A stretch of DNA of 64,000 nucleotides from the NCBI GenBank assembly GCA_047495785.1, contig JBLDXI010000038.1, positions 1 through 64,000 of the forward strand. Direction: 5' to 3'. This document shows positions 1-11,498 of the stretch, in pieces. Within the stretch, counting starts at the first letter, position 1. Each line of letters opens with the position of its first letter. The notes below the pieces were generated by a model, which worked only from the letters and a program-made list of their open reading frames with translations, ran no database searches and was not told where the DNA came from. This DNA comes from Lepidodermella squamata. Its lineage: Eukaryota; Gastrotricha. A program made the translations under genes and the position numbers.

Positions 1-18
1 ACACATCTCGTGAGAGGT

Positions 19-2777
19 AAGAGCCCATTCAGAAATCAGCCGATGCTCAACCTGAGAAGAAAAGAACCGCTGCTCGAAAAGAGACTGAAAAGTCTCCCGT
101 TGCTAAGGGTCGTGAAAAGTCTCCTGTTGCTAAGGGTCGAAGTGGTCGCCCGAAGAAAGGAACTGAAAAGGCTCTAACTGCGTCGGACTGGTTCGGAAGT
201 GCGGCTGCCGATCGTGCCGCAGAGGAAGGTTCAAAGGAAACATCGTCTCCATCAAAACGACCTGAAAATGCATTCATCAGTGACAATGAAGAAGAATCTC
301 ATGATCCCAAGTCACCCCTTGCGAAACGAACTCGTGTGTTGTCAGCGTCTCTGGACGATGCGCCACTTCCTGATATTGAACTGCCATCACTTGCGCTTGA
401 CCTCCTATCCGGCCCGGAGCCCGACTTGTTTGGGGCATCAACCTCATTCGAACCAACGGCCACGAGTTCTCAACTACCACCCAAATCTAAAGCTGCTGTT
501 CCAGCGGATTCTCATTCTACAGGGACAAGAGCGTCACGGTCAACTGCTAGTTCGAGACTCAACTCGACGGTTAATAGCGCGACGAAAAAATCAGCCCATC
601 CACCCCGGACAACGGCTGCTGTATCATCGACTACGCCTTCAGCTTCTGGCGGGCCAATCACGCTGCTTAGGAATGAACCGTCTGTTTCCAAAGCGCGACC
701 AACAGAAACAAAAATAGCATTGAACGCATTTTTGTTTGGTGATCTCAGCGAAGGCGAGAGTGACGAAGATTCTCCCGAACCTTCAAAATCTACCGAAAAG
801 CAAGCTGAACCGAAAAGCAGCGAAGTGAAATCTGCTGAAAATGTGAAGCATAGTCTTCAGAAACCAATTGAAAAAGACAAAACTCTACCTCAGAGAGCTC
901 CTGCAGTTTCAAAAGCCGCAGATCAGCCAAAATCGTCAGTACCTACTCGAGCAGAACCTCGACATCGAGCTAGTGCTGCAGGTATATTTCGCGGTAGAAA
1001 TAAGCCGAAAGAGCCTGCTCTACCGGCGAATAATACACCTAGTCAAAATACTAAAGAAGCTGAATTCATCGAACCGTCACAAATATCAGCCGCTATCGCC
1101 TTAGAATCATCAGCTAGCACGCAGCAGATACCGCATTCGCAAACAACAGTGCTTGAATTATCAGCAGTTGCAGCTGAAGCAGCTACGACAACTTCAAAAA
1201 CTGATGATTCTTTGTCTTATATCGACCGAGCTGCCGAAATTGTAGAAAGCCGGACCGAGTTACAAGCCGCTGTCTCCGCTGTAATTGACGAATCACGAAA
1301 ATCTCTACCAGACGGCATCCCATTCGCAATTTTCGATATTCCAGTGGCGATTGAACCGATGTTGAGCCCCACTCGAGAGGAGCCTTTTCAAGCTGAGGAC
1401 GTTGCTGCTAAAATTATTGAAAACAATCAAATTGCTGAAGCCGTCGGCTCACCCCATTTACCATCGAAACAGAATTCAGAGGAAAATGCCCCAATACAGA
1501 AGGTAGATGTGAATGCTGATATTACAAATAGTACTGAAACTGTCCTTGCGGCTCCGCTAACTTCTGATGACGCTCCGATTGTTCAAGATGCGTGCTCAGA
1601 ACAAGTTGAACCCGAGCTGAACTTCAATGTCCAAAATGCTGCACCACCGAGCCCCAATGTTCCCGATACAGTTGAGTCAATTGCAATTGAGTCGGCTGAA
1701 AAGAATGATGAAATAGTCAATCCTGCGATTGAAAACTCAGCCGCTATTGACGATTCTGTTGAAACCGAAAAGCAAAAAATTCGCGATTCTGACGATGTTC
1801 AACCTACTGTTCTGGAACCAGCAATGCCAAGCCAAAGCCCAGCTCATGAAGTGGAGCATGTTCCTGAGCCGCTACCTCCTATTCAAACTGCAAAGAATAT
1901 CGACTCTGTGAAGATCCCTACTGAAGCGGTTTCGCCCTCTCGTAAACCTGGTGCATCAGTTCGAGTGGCAGATAATACTGATATTGAGAGCATCCTTTCA
2001 AGCCCTCGGGCTCTTGCGATTGCCGAATCATCCGATAATGAAGAGACGTTAACCATAGCCGAACCAGTGGTTGAAAATCTGCCTCCGTCTCAGGCTGAGA
2101 CTGTTGTTAATGCCTTGCAAAATGATGTTGATGACGACGATGACGACGACTCGGTAATCAGTGGTGTCGGTTTTGTTATCGACGAGCAGCTCGACGAGGA
2201 AGAAGACGAGAAGCCGCTAGAAATCGCTGAGATACCAGTTGAAAAGCCTCCGGAAGATGATGCCGAAGAGGGCGAAATTACGGATGAGGAGGAGGGAGAA
2301 CAAGAACAAGACAAGCAGCCAGTGCAACCACCACCTTCTCCGCCAAAATCGCCACCATTGCCAAGTTTACCTATTTTGCCAACTGGGCCACAGATTGCCG
2401 CGAAGGATATACTTACCCTGAGCCTATTCGACCCATTATCGCCTGTGCGAGACGTCCGGCGGAAGAGACGGCTATCGGCCAGTGAAATTTTCTCTTTGGT
2501 CGAGCTTCCACCGAAGCTATCACCCCCTCGCGATCCGGTCGAGCCTGAATTTAAAAAACCAGCGCCGCGAAAATCTTTCCCTTTACCGCCGGCGAAAAAA
2601 CCGCAAAAGGTTGTGAACACTCCGAAACCGACCAGTCTCGTTCAAGATTTGGGAATTTCCCGCAAGAAAAGTCACGTTGTACTCCCGGCTAATAAATCCT
2701 CGGCACCTGCAGCGGTTTCAAGCCAACCGCCAGCCCCGCCGGATGACCTCGAATCACCTGCTTCTCCAGATTCTTAG
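19..2777 (+). pseudogene. 5'-truncated copy of the long ICE1-like coiled-coil gene
   Basis: This is the left-arm copy of the last exon of the minus-strand gene at 5132-9015. It lacks the first six exons and about the first 230 bases of the last exon, so it has no native promoter or start codon. The frame stays open from the repeat edge to the TAG at 2775-2777, and the first in-frame ATG is at 336. The encoded residues are identical to the intact copy. An AATAAA-type signal follows near 2866. I treat it as a truncated duplicate rather than a functional gene; an unseen upstream exon to the left of the window could still drive it. Confidence 0.7.
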
Positions 2778-2951
2778 TCCGAATAACCAGAAAGTTAAAT
2801 AGTCACTGTTCAAGTTTTTACTTTTTATCAACTCGCTCAACATGGAAATACCGATGATATACAGAAAATAAAGTTGAATTATGCAATAAAAAATATTGTT
2901 GTCAGTTTTTATACTCTGGTGTTTTTTATAATAGGAAAAATATTTTTAATT

Positions 2952-3553
2952 ATGTCGCTGTCGTGCAATAACTGCGCTTTATTGCAGAATGTTAGTGTTT
3001 TTTTCAAGGTAAAGTTCCGTTAAAATCATTCATTTTACTTTCAGGAAATTGACGTTCTCGCGAAATGTTCGGGACAAAATCTCGAAATTATGAAAGAATG
3101 CATGCTGAGCTCTGGAGCTCTTATCGAAATGTGCCATACTAAAGTAACCGAAACCAACAAGCTCGTGCAGTCTAATCAAGAGCTGCGCCGAGAAAATGAT
3201 CTGTTGAAACTGTAATTTTATATTGTTTCCTCTCTTTTAGCTGAATGATTTGAAACGTTATGTTATACAGGAAGCTCGATGCTGCAGAACAACAATTGTC
3301 TCATTTGAACACGGAGAAAGTCACGTGGGAGAAGCTCAAGCTCAACTACGAACGGCAGATTCAAATTTTATCTTTACGGTGTCCCAAGGCGCACCAATTG
3401 AACGAAACTGATCAGGTATGCAGATAAAATTATATTTCCGACGCCATTCTTTTTAACTTCGATTTCTAGAAAAAATCGTATTCGCCATTCGAACGTGCTG
3501 GTACCTTCAAGAAACTTTCCTTTGATCGCGTTTTAAATGAATGGCGCAGATGA
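2952..3553 (+). pseudogene. 3'-truncated copy of the small coiled-coil gene with a novel short tail
   Basis: Left-arm copy of the minus-strand gene at 4068-4957. Exons are 2952-3008, 3045-3211, 3271-3415 and 3470-3553. The start and first three exons are identical to the intact copy. The fourth exon crosses the repeat boundary at 3519, and the reading frame then runs into spacer DNA for about ten new codons before TGA at 3551-3553. The result would be a 150-residue protein instead of 227, ending in FDRVLNEWRR. The 5' flanking DNA within the arm is also duplicated, so this copy could be transcribed. Its first intron is only 36 bases. Confidence 0.6.
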
Positions 3554-4067
3554 AGAGCCGCTGGGTAAATAATATACCTCTATTACGCGAAATCGGACGC
3601 TTCGGACGATGTTTGTTATTTTTTATCCTCGATTACGAAGACGCGAACTCGTGTTCCAAGTATCGTTCTTGTTCATCTCATGACTCATGCGAAGCGAAGC
3701 CAGCTTACCCTTCAATTGTGGTTATAATTTAGCGATACGTTAGCTAATATAGCAATTTATCTACTTTTTAGCTGGCGTGGAATTTCTTGTCGAATTTCAG
3801 GTGAATGAAGCGATAAAAACACGTCGAAATTGGGATCCTCTCGACTAGTAAAACCTACCTTCAATGCCTGCAGCATGACAGCGTCAAAACAATCTCGCTT
3901 AAGCCCACAACCAATTTATTTCACAACTTTAACAAAGATAGAAAAATGCATCATCGGTACCATGGATATTCGATAAAATGAATGCCGAAATTTAGTATAA
4001 ACGCATAAAAATTTGAGCGATACCGGATTGATAAAACAACAATAGAGATTTGAGCAATCTGTCATAG

Positions 4068-4957
4068 TTAAAAGTCATCTTTCATCGGCTGGATGAGATC
4101 TGGCAATGCGACGGCGGCAAAGATTTCGTCGATTGTTAGAGACGTAATTTTAGCAGAGCTCTTTGAAGGCGAGATTACAGGCGATGTACAAGGGGAGAAC
4201 TCAGGAGTCGGAATGGCTCTCAAACTTGCACTGAGAAGCGTTGCAATCTTCGAAAAAGTGCATTCCTCGGTCGACTCGACTACCCCACCTAAAAATATAA
4301 TAAAAATAGCCAATGATTGATAGCGTTAACGGATTGAGCTCTTACCATTTGGCTGATGTATTCCTTGTTGTAGAGGCGCGATTTCATGAGAAAGTTTCTT
4401 GAAGGTACCAGCACGTTCGAATGGCGAATACGATTTTTTCTAGAAATCGAAGTTAAAAAGAATGGCGTCGGAAATATAATTTTATCTGCATACCTGATCA
4501 GTTTCGTTCAATTGGTGCGCCTTGGGACACCGTAAAGATAAAATTTGAATCTGCCGTTCGTAGTTGAGCTTGAGCTTCTCCCACGTGACTTTCTCCGTGT
4601 TCAAATGAGACAATTGTTGTTCTGCAGCATCGAGCTTCCTGTATAACATAACGTTTCAAATCATTCAGCTAAAAGAGAGGAAACAATATAAAATTACAGT
4701 TTCAACAGATCATTTTCTCGGCGCAGCTCTTGATTAGACTGCACGAGCTTGTTGGTTTCGGTTACTTTAGTATGGCACATTTCGATAAGAGCTCCAGAGC
4801 TCAGCATGCATTCTTTCATAATTTCGAGATTTTGTCCCGAACATTTCGCGAGAACGTCAATTTCCTGAAAGTAAAATGAATGATTTTAACGGAACTTTAC
4901 CTTGAAAAAAACACTAACATTCTGCAATAAAGCGCAGTTATTGCACGACAGCGACAT
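4068..4957 (-). CDS. small coiled-coil protein, ICE1-like N-terminus (227 aa)
   Basis: Five exons: 4957-4901, 4864-4698, 4638-4494, 4439-4346 and 4288-4068, all with GT-AG ends and consistent phases, giving 227 residues. Residues 1-12 carry a CNNC motif (CxxC) followed by ALLQN, then about 110 residues of heptad-like coiled coil with a LRRENDLLKLKLDAAEQQL segment, then a Ser/Pro-rich tail. It is a paralogue of the longer gene immediately upstream (start 175 bases beyond that gene's stop): both share the DLLKL-K-DAAE core, interrupted by a phase-2 intron at the same codon. From memory, the CxxCxxLQ start followed by coiled coil resembles the N-terminus of vertebrate little elongation complex subunit 1 (ICE1), which acts in snRNA transcription. 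That link is inference. The last exon and the end of exon 4 lie in the palindrome spacer, so only this copy is complete. Confidence 0.7.
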
Positions 4958-5131
4958 AATTAAAAATATTTTTCCTATTATAAAAAACACCAGAGTATAA
5001 AAACTGACAACAATATTTTTTATTGCATAATTCAACTTTATTTTCTGTATATCATCGGTATTTCCATGTTGAGCGAGTTGATAAAAAGTAAAAACTTGAA
5101 CAGTGACTATTTAACTTTCTGGTTATTCGGA

Positions 5132-8100
5132 CTAAGAATCTGGAGAAGCAGGTGATTCGAGGTCATCCGGCGGGGCTGGCGGTTGGCTTGAAACCGCTGC
5201 AGGTGCCGAGGATTTATTAGCCGGGAGTACAACGTGACTTTTCTTGCGGGAAATTCCCAAATCTTGAACGAGACTGGTCGGTTTCGGAGTGTTCACAACC
5301 TTTTGCGGTTTTTTCGCCGGCGGTAAAGGGAAAGATTTTCGCGGCGCTGGTTTTTTAAATTCAGGCTCGACCGGATCGCGAGGGGGTGATAGCTTCGGTG
5401 GAAGCTCGACCAAAGAGAAAATTTCACTGGCCGATAGCCGTCTCTTCCGCCGGACGTCTCGCACAGGCGATAATGGGTCGAATAGGCTCAGGGTAAGTAT
5501 ATCCTTCGCGGCAATCTGTGGCCCAGTTGGCAAAATAGGTAAACTTGGCAATGGTGGCGATTTTGGCGGAGAAGGTGGTGGTTGCACTGGCTGCTTGTCT
5601 TGTTCTTGTTCTCCCTCCTCCTCATCCGTAATTTCGCCCTCTTCGGCATCATCTTCCGGAGGCTTTTCAACTGGTATCTCAGCGATTTCTAGCGGCTTCT
5701 CGTCTTCTTCCTCGTCGAGCTGCTCGTCGATAACAAAACCGACACCACTGATTACCGAGTCGTCGTCATCGTCGTCATCAACATCATTTTGCAAGGCATT
5801 AACAACAGTCTCAGCCTGAGACGGAGGCAGATTTTCAACCACTGGTTCGGCTATGGTTAACGTCTCTTCATTATCGGATGATTCGGCAATCGCAAGAGCC
5901 CGAGGGCTTGAAAGGATGCTCTCAATATCAGTATTATCTGCCACTCGAACTGATGCACCAGGTTTACGAGAGGGCGAAACCGCTTCAGTAGGGATCTTCA
6001 CAGAGTCGATATTCTTTGCAGTTTGAATAGGAGGTAGCGGCTCAGGAACATGCTCCACTTCATGAGCTGGGCTTTGGCTTGGCATTGCTGGTTCCAGAAC
6101 AGTAGGTTGAACATCGTCAGAATCGCGAATTTTTTGCTTTTCGGTTTCAACAGAATCGTCAATAGCGGCTGAGTTTTCAATCGCAGGATTGACTATTTCA
6201 TCATTCTTTTCAGCCGACTCAATTGCAATTGACTCAACTGTATCGGGAACATTGGGGCTCGGTGGTGCAGCATTTTGGACATTGAAGTTCAGCTCGGGTT
6301 CAACTTGTTCTGAGCACGCATCTTGAACAATCGGAGCGTCATCAGAAGTTAGCGGAGCCGCAAGGACAGTTTCAGTACTATTTGTAATATCAGCATTCAC
6401 ATCTACCTTCTGTATTGGGGCATTTTCCTCTGAATTCTGTTTCGATGGTAAATGGGGTGAGCCGACGGCTTCAGCAATTTGATTGTTTTCAATAATTTTA
6501 GCAGCAACGTCCTCAGCTTGAAAAGGCTCCTCTCGAGTGGGGCTCAACATCGGTTCAATCGCCACTGGAATATCGAAAATTGCGAATGGGATGCCGTCTG
6601 GTAGAGATTTTCGTGATTCGTCAATTACAGCGGAGACAGCGGCTTGTAACTCGGTCCGGCTTTCTACAATTTCGGCAGCTCGGTCGATATAAGACAAAGA
6701 ATCATCAGTTTTTGAAGTTGTCGTAGCTGCTTCAGCTGCAACTGCTGATAATTCAAGCACTGTTGTTTGCGAATGCGGTATCTGCTGCGTGCTAGCTGAT
6801 GATTCTAAGGCGATAGCGGCTGATATTTGTGACGGTTCGATGAATTCAGCTTCTTTAGTATTTTGACTAGGTGTATTATTCGCCGGTAGAGCAGGCTCTT
6901 TCGGCTTATTTCTACCGCGAAATATACCTGCAGCACTAGCTCGATGTCGAGGTTCTGCTCGAGTAGGTACTGACGATTTTGGCTGATCTGCGGCTTTTGA
7001 AACTGCAGGAGCTCTCTGAGGTAGAGTTTTGTCTTTTTCAATTGGTTTCTGAAGACTATGCTTCACATTTTCAGCAGATTTCACTTCGCTGCTTTTCGGT
7101 TCAGCTTGCTTTTCGGTAGATTTTGAAGGTTCGGGAGAATCTTCGTCACTCTCGCCTTCGCTGAGATCACCAAACAAAAATGCGTTCAATGCTATTTTTG
7201 TTTCTGTTGGTCGCGCTTTGGAAACAGACGGTTCATTCCTAAGCAGCGTGATTGGCCCGCCAGAAGCTGAAGGCGTAGTCGATGATACAGCAGCCGTTGT
7301 CCGGGGTGGATGGGCTGATTTTTTCGTCGCGCTATTAACCGTCGAGTTGAGTCTCGAACTAGCAGTTGACCGTGACGCTCTTGTCCCTGTAGAATGAGAA
7401 TCCGCTGGAACAGCAGCTTTAGATTTGGGTGGTAGTTGAGAACTCGTGGCCGTTGGTTCGAATGAGGTTGATGCCCCAAACAAGTCGGGCTCCGGGCCGG
7501 ATAGGAGGTCAAGCGCAAGTGATGGCAGTTCAATATCAGGAAGTGGCGCATCGTCCAGAGACGCTGACAACACACGAGTTCGTTTCGCAAGGGGTGACTT
7601 GGGATCATGAGATTCTTCTTCATTGTCACTGATGAATGCATTTTCAGGTCGTTTTGATGGAGACGATGTTTCCTTTGAACCTTCCTCTGCGGCACGATCG
7701 GCAGCCGCACTTCCGAACCAGTCCGACGCAGTTAGAGCCTTTTCAGTTCCTTTCTTCGGGCGACCACTTCGACCCTTAGCAACAGGAGACTTTTCACGAC
7801 CCTTAGCAACGGGAGACTTTTCAGTCTCTTTTCGAGCAGCGGTTCTTTTCTTCTCAGGTTGAGCATCGGCTGATTTCTGAATGGGCTCTTCGCCTGCTTC
7901 AGGGTCGCGATTTCTTTTTCTGCTGATACTTGATGACACATCAGGTAGCTCTCCCGCAGTAGAAGGAACATCTTCGAACGGATTTTCGAGTATCTCAGCA
8001 AAACTGTCCTGATCCAACAACCCATGTTGTTTAAGCAATTTCTCGTATTTCTTGATCCTTTCAAGGGCTATTTTTAGCTCTCGCCTCGATTCAGCCATAT

Positions 8101-9015
8101 CCAATAATGCTTCTTCTCGATCGCCTGAAAACAAAAAGCATCTAATGTTTTGCAAAGTCACAATTTTTTGAGAACAGATAACTCACGAGTACATGTTTTG
8201 ACTTTGTTCTCCATTATTTTCATGTTTGCGTCGTAATGCTCAGATTTTCGCAAGAGATCATTTTTCCCCGTTAGCTGTTCTTGTAGCAGCCTAATACCTG
8301 CCTGAAAACACAAACGATGATACAGCTCAAGTTAACTGTGAAGGCGTTTACCTTCTCCAATTCAAGCTGACTTTCAAGTTCAGCGATTCGGTCATTCAGA
8401 GATTGAATCTGATTTTCATAGTCACCTTTTACCTGCAAAATATGGCATATAGGCAGTTCAAAACAATACCGGGATCAACGTTACTTTTTCGTGATTTTCC
8501 GCAGTGCGAAGAAAAGAATTTAGCTGTTCTTCGGCGGCGTCAGCCTTCCTAGAAAACGACATAAAACCAAAATAAAATAAATGTTCGACTAACTGCAATG
8601 ATTTACAATTTGAGCAAGTCGCATTGCTTTCGGAGTTCCTGAATTTGTTGAGCTCTGCTTGTTGATTCTGCCAACTTGGACTGGTAACGCCGAATAATTT
8701 CACTGCAAGAGAAAACACTCATGAAACAAAATATGTCACATGTTGATTACTTACTCAGTGCTAACGATACGCTCTTTCAGCAGCAAGAAGTTTTCACTGG
8801 ACTTCCTGAGAGACTCCAGTTCCTGAAAGTAAATAATGTTCATCAATAAACTCAAGGCTTATGATAGAAAATCCTAAGACCAAATGCAAGTAACCAATGT
8901 TTCAATAATTATCATGCTGAAGTCATGTGTTAACGATGCGCGTTTTTCTTAAGCATTAGCTACATTGCGTTACCTCATTGCCATTATTGTAGTTTTCACA
9001 AGCAACAGTAATCAT
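5132..9015 (-). CDS. long acidic coiled-coil/disordered nuclear-type protein, ICE1-like (1152 aa)
   Basis: Proposed exons: 9015-8974, 8822-8755, 8702-8607, 8548-8485, 8432-8352, 8301-8187 and 8124-5132; phases agree throughout. The N-terminal 190 residues or so are coiled coil; the segment LKERIVSTDEIIRRYQSK is close to what I recall of human ICE1. The remainder, from one 3-kb exon, is low-complexity: Lys-rich repeats (EKSPVAKGR twice), a GRPKK AT-hook-like motif, long Ser/Glu/Pro stretches, an acidic run of seven Asp, and a basic C-terminal part with RRKRR. This suggests a disordered nuclear scaffold. The first exon (14 codons) is the least certain. The stop is followed by AATAAA signals at about 5040, then the related small gene. 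Exon 7 up to 7890 lies in the right arm of the palindrome. Function is not established; the ICE1 assignment is tentative. Confidence 0.75.
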
Positions 9016-9903
9016 TTTGGTTGAGACTGATGCTGATCAGAAAGCTATTAGACAGCTCATGAACTGATGACTCAGGAGTTGTACCCGATAGCATTCGGTT
9101 AAGTTATCGTAACATCAAAATCTAGAAATTTAAATTTGTAAAATTAACCTGTCTCAATCCCGAGCAGTCATGACATGATTCTAATCCCAACATTCTGCTT
9201 GAACTTCAGAACGTAGTTCAATGACCGACAGACCAGCAAGTGACTGATCAATAAATCACAAGCTTCGGCAATTTAGGAAAACAGTGCCGAGTAGATAATT
9301 GAAGCAATATACATGTATTTCCGATTAAAAAACGGAAAACCACCTGTAAGCATGCAGGAGACCCGAGACGGAAAAACCCTAGAGAAACACGTGCACAGCG
9401 TCTTGAATCACCGAATTTGGGTCAGGGGTCAACTGGTCACGTGACCTTATTGGCATTGACATTTAATTATACAAATTTTACACAATAAACTAAAATTTAA
9501 AAAGTAATGTTTTCTAAATATTTTGTAATAAAGCGTCCTTAGTCACGCCGCATACGATTTTGGCTTCGGGCTCTCATCTACTCATTTACCCACCGATTAT
9601 TAGCGACCTCACCGAACAATCATGGACGTTGTGAAACCGTAATTTTTATCTGGTACCTAATAATGCCCCGGTCATCATCAGGTTCCTATTCTGGGTAGTG
9701 ATATTGCTAGTCGCTGGGATACTTATCAAACGCCTTTTCTCGATGATTGAAGGCTGTTCTTTTACATTTCACAAGTTTTTATTGTTAAAATTTGGCGTTC
9801 TCAATCGTTACTTTTGTAATCTATTGAATATTTCTCTTTGCAAATTTACCTACTTCTTCTCATGCTTTTTAGATATTTTGTTCAGAATAACCAGTCTACA
9901 GAA
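9016..9903. promoter_or_regulatory. divergent intergenic region with E-box palindrome
   Basis: This separates the minus-strand coiled-coil gene (start 9015) from the plus-strand LRRC27-like gene (start 9904). It contains a perfect 12-base palindrome GGTCACGTGACC at 9435-9446 and another CACGTG core at 9388-9393. CACGTG is the site of bHLH-zip factors, and the longer palindrome fits the CLEAR/USF-type consensus. A shared bidirectional promoter is plausible but inferred. No other gene is seen. A splice acceptor at 9871-9872 marks the 5' end of the LRRC27-like coding exon. Confidence 0.4.
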
Positions 9904-11235
9904 ATGCTGCTGTCTAGCTTGCAAGAAGTAGAATCAACAGAGAATACTGGCGCAACAAATTCAAGAGAAAATGATATCGATAGCGCAATTGAGTTTTACA
10001 AGCGTCGAGGAATTCCGTGGGTGGATGTTTCCCGTAGGCAACTTGTTACCCTGCCACCTGCGGTTTTGGATTTCAACACTGTGCAGTATCTCAATATTAA
10101 TACCAATAAACTTTGCTCACTTCCTGAATCTTTCTTCGAGTCGTTTCCATTGTTATCTTGGTTCGACTGTCGGTACAATCAGATTACATTTCTTCCGTCG
10201 AAGGGCCTAGGCAATCACAACAGACTACAAACTCTTCTACTCCAAGGCAACAAGCTGACAACTTTACCGCTTGAATTGGGCCTTGTTAAAACTCTTCGCG
10301 AAATTCAGTTTGCATTCAATCCTCTGGAGTTCCCCAATCAAGACATATTATCTCAAGGCACCATGGTGATCAAGAATTTTTTAGGAGCTGTTTTGCAAAC
10401 GAACGGAAGGGTCTTGAACGTGTTGATTGACGATTCAGCAGCTAATGATACCAATGATGAAGCAAACAGAGGGGACAATGGAAGAGAGAAGCAGCGAAAA
10501 GGCTCAGATTCGCCATTTCTTTCTCCTCATCTCCGCAAAAAATTTTCCTCTAGCGTTGTGAGTATCGACGATAAACTGAAAAGTAAAGCCAACTTGAACA
10601 CCCATGCAATGGTGGGCACGCCTGAGTTACCCTCAACGGATGTTCTCCTGATAAAAGTTAAGGAACAAAAATCTAGGGAAGCTCAAAAGAAAAAACTGAT
10701 GAAAATCGACAAGGTTCTGCAGCGGCAGAGGGACGCACAAGCAATTGACGATTGGAGAAAAGAGACGAAGGAATTACAGCGCCGCAAAGAGCTCGAGAAG
10801 CGATACAACGGTGGAAAGTTGGATTACGATGAGCCCGCTCGGATCGCCCCGTTCGGTGTTAGCGACTCTGAAATGCGCATGAAAACCGATTCAGAACGGA
10901 GGTCGCATTCGCCTGTAACGCAAAAACCAAGACCTCTGTCACCAGAGACCGTGGAACGTCTCGAAAAAATCCAAGCTGAGAAAGATGTCGAGCTAACTGT
11001 TATGATAAAAGATCACATGACCCGAGTTGTCAGCAGAACCAAAGGCAGAAGCCGAGATAAGACTGCAGATACCGCAACTGCTCAGGACGAGTTGAATATT
11101 GCGAAGCAAGAGCTTGAAATTGCCCAGCGGCTTCAGCAAGAAGTCAGTCGACGCCGGAAAGAAATGGAATTTCGGATGAATATGATTCAACAAAAACTTG
11201 CTGCTAGAGTAACTGAGCATGTTGGCAAGAAATAA
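9904..11235 (+). CDS. LRRC27-like leucine-rich repeat protein (443 aa)
   Basis: One coding exon. The start is the first ATG after an acceptor (CTTTTTAG, 9864-9872); an in-frame ATG at 9838 lies inside the presumed intron. Residues of about 35-155 form four to five leucine-rich repeats (LNINTNKLCSLPESFF, FDCRYNQITFLPS, LLLQGNKLTTLPLELG), ending in a PLEFP segment. This is followed by a linker, a basic coiled coil (QKKKLMKIDKVLQRQRDAQ) and a C-terminal helix ELEIAQRLQQEV. Order and motifs match vertebrate LRRC27, including the LDLRYN-like repeat, the PLEFP capping motif and the ELEIATELQDEV-like tail, as I remember them. The family has no firmly known biochemical role. No catalytic residues are visible. 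Confidence 0.82.
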   Translation: MLLSSLQEVESTENTGATNSRENDIDSAIEFYKRRGIPWVDVSRRQLVTLPPAVLDFNTVQYLNINTNKLCSLPESFFESFPLLSWFDCRYNQITFLPSKGLGNHNRLQTLLLQGNKLTTLPLELGLVKTLREIQFAFNPLEFPNQDILSQGTMVIKNFLGAVLQTNGRVLNVLIDDSAANDTNDEANRGDNGREKQRKGSDSPFLSPHLRKKFSSSVVSIDDKLKSKANLNTHAMVGTPELPSTDVLLIKVKEQKSREAQKKKLMKIDKVLQRQRDAQAIDDWRKETKELQRRKELEKRYNGGKLDYDEPARIAPFGVSDSEMRMKTDSERRSHSPVTQKPRPLSPETVERLEKIQAEKDVELTVMIKDHMTRVVSRTKGRSRDKTADTATAQDELNIAKQELEIAQRLQQEVSRRRKEMEFRMNMIQQKLAARVTEHVGKK

Positions 11236-11498
11236 TGCGTTCGACTGAATATTTTATATAATGTTGCCTGTCTAACCTTCAATGCATTTACAAAAATATA
11301 AAATCTCTATTTTATGTGGTGTGCATTTAATCGATAACAAAAAATATTATTTTGGACCTACTAAATTGTTCCATGAATATTAAAAGTCTGTGATATCGAT
11401 TCTATCGAAAAACTTGAGCTGTGTCGCAAAAATAAAGGTAGATCGTCTAATCGAATATTTAATTGTTATTTTTTTATTTAGATGAGGAGGAAACATCT

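Larger units (their letters stand above)
19..7890. repeat. 3.5-kb near-perfect inverted repeat (palindrome) with 870-base spacer
   Basis: Left arm 19-3519 equals the reverse complement of 4390-7890; paired positions sum to 7909. Every stretch I compared is identical, including 813 consecutive codons of the long open frame and the intron sequences of the downstream gene. Identity breaks at base 18/7891 on the outside and at 3520/4389 on the inside. The spacer 3520-4389 holds the last exon and part of the fourth exon of the intact minus-strand gene. The absence of visible divergence in introns and untranslated DNA means either very recent duplication or gene conversion, or a foldback error in assembly. 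Only 18 bases lie outside the left arm, so the left context is unknown. Confidence 0.95.

Noticed and set aside
336-2777. An 813-codon frame on the plus strand as an independent complete gene
   Set aside because: It is the truncated left-arm copy of the minus-strand gene; its first ATG is merely internal.
5289-5819. Ser/Gly-rich 176-codon plus-strand frame (and its mirror at 2090-2620)
   Set aside because: It is the antisense shadow of the Pro/Glu/Asp-rich exon of the coiled-coil gene; composition follows directly from the sense codons.
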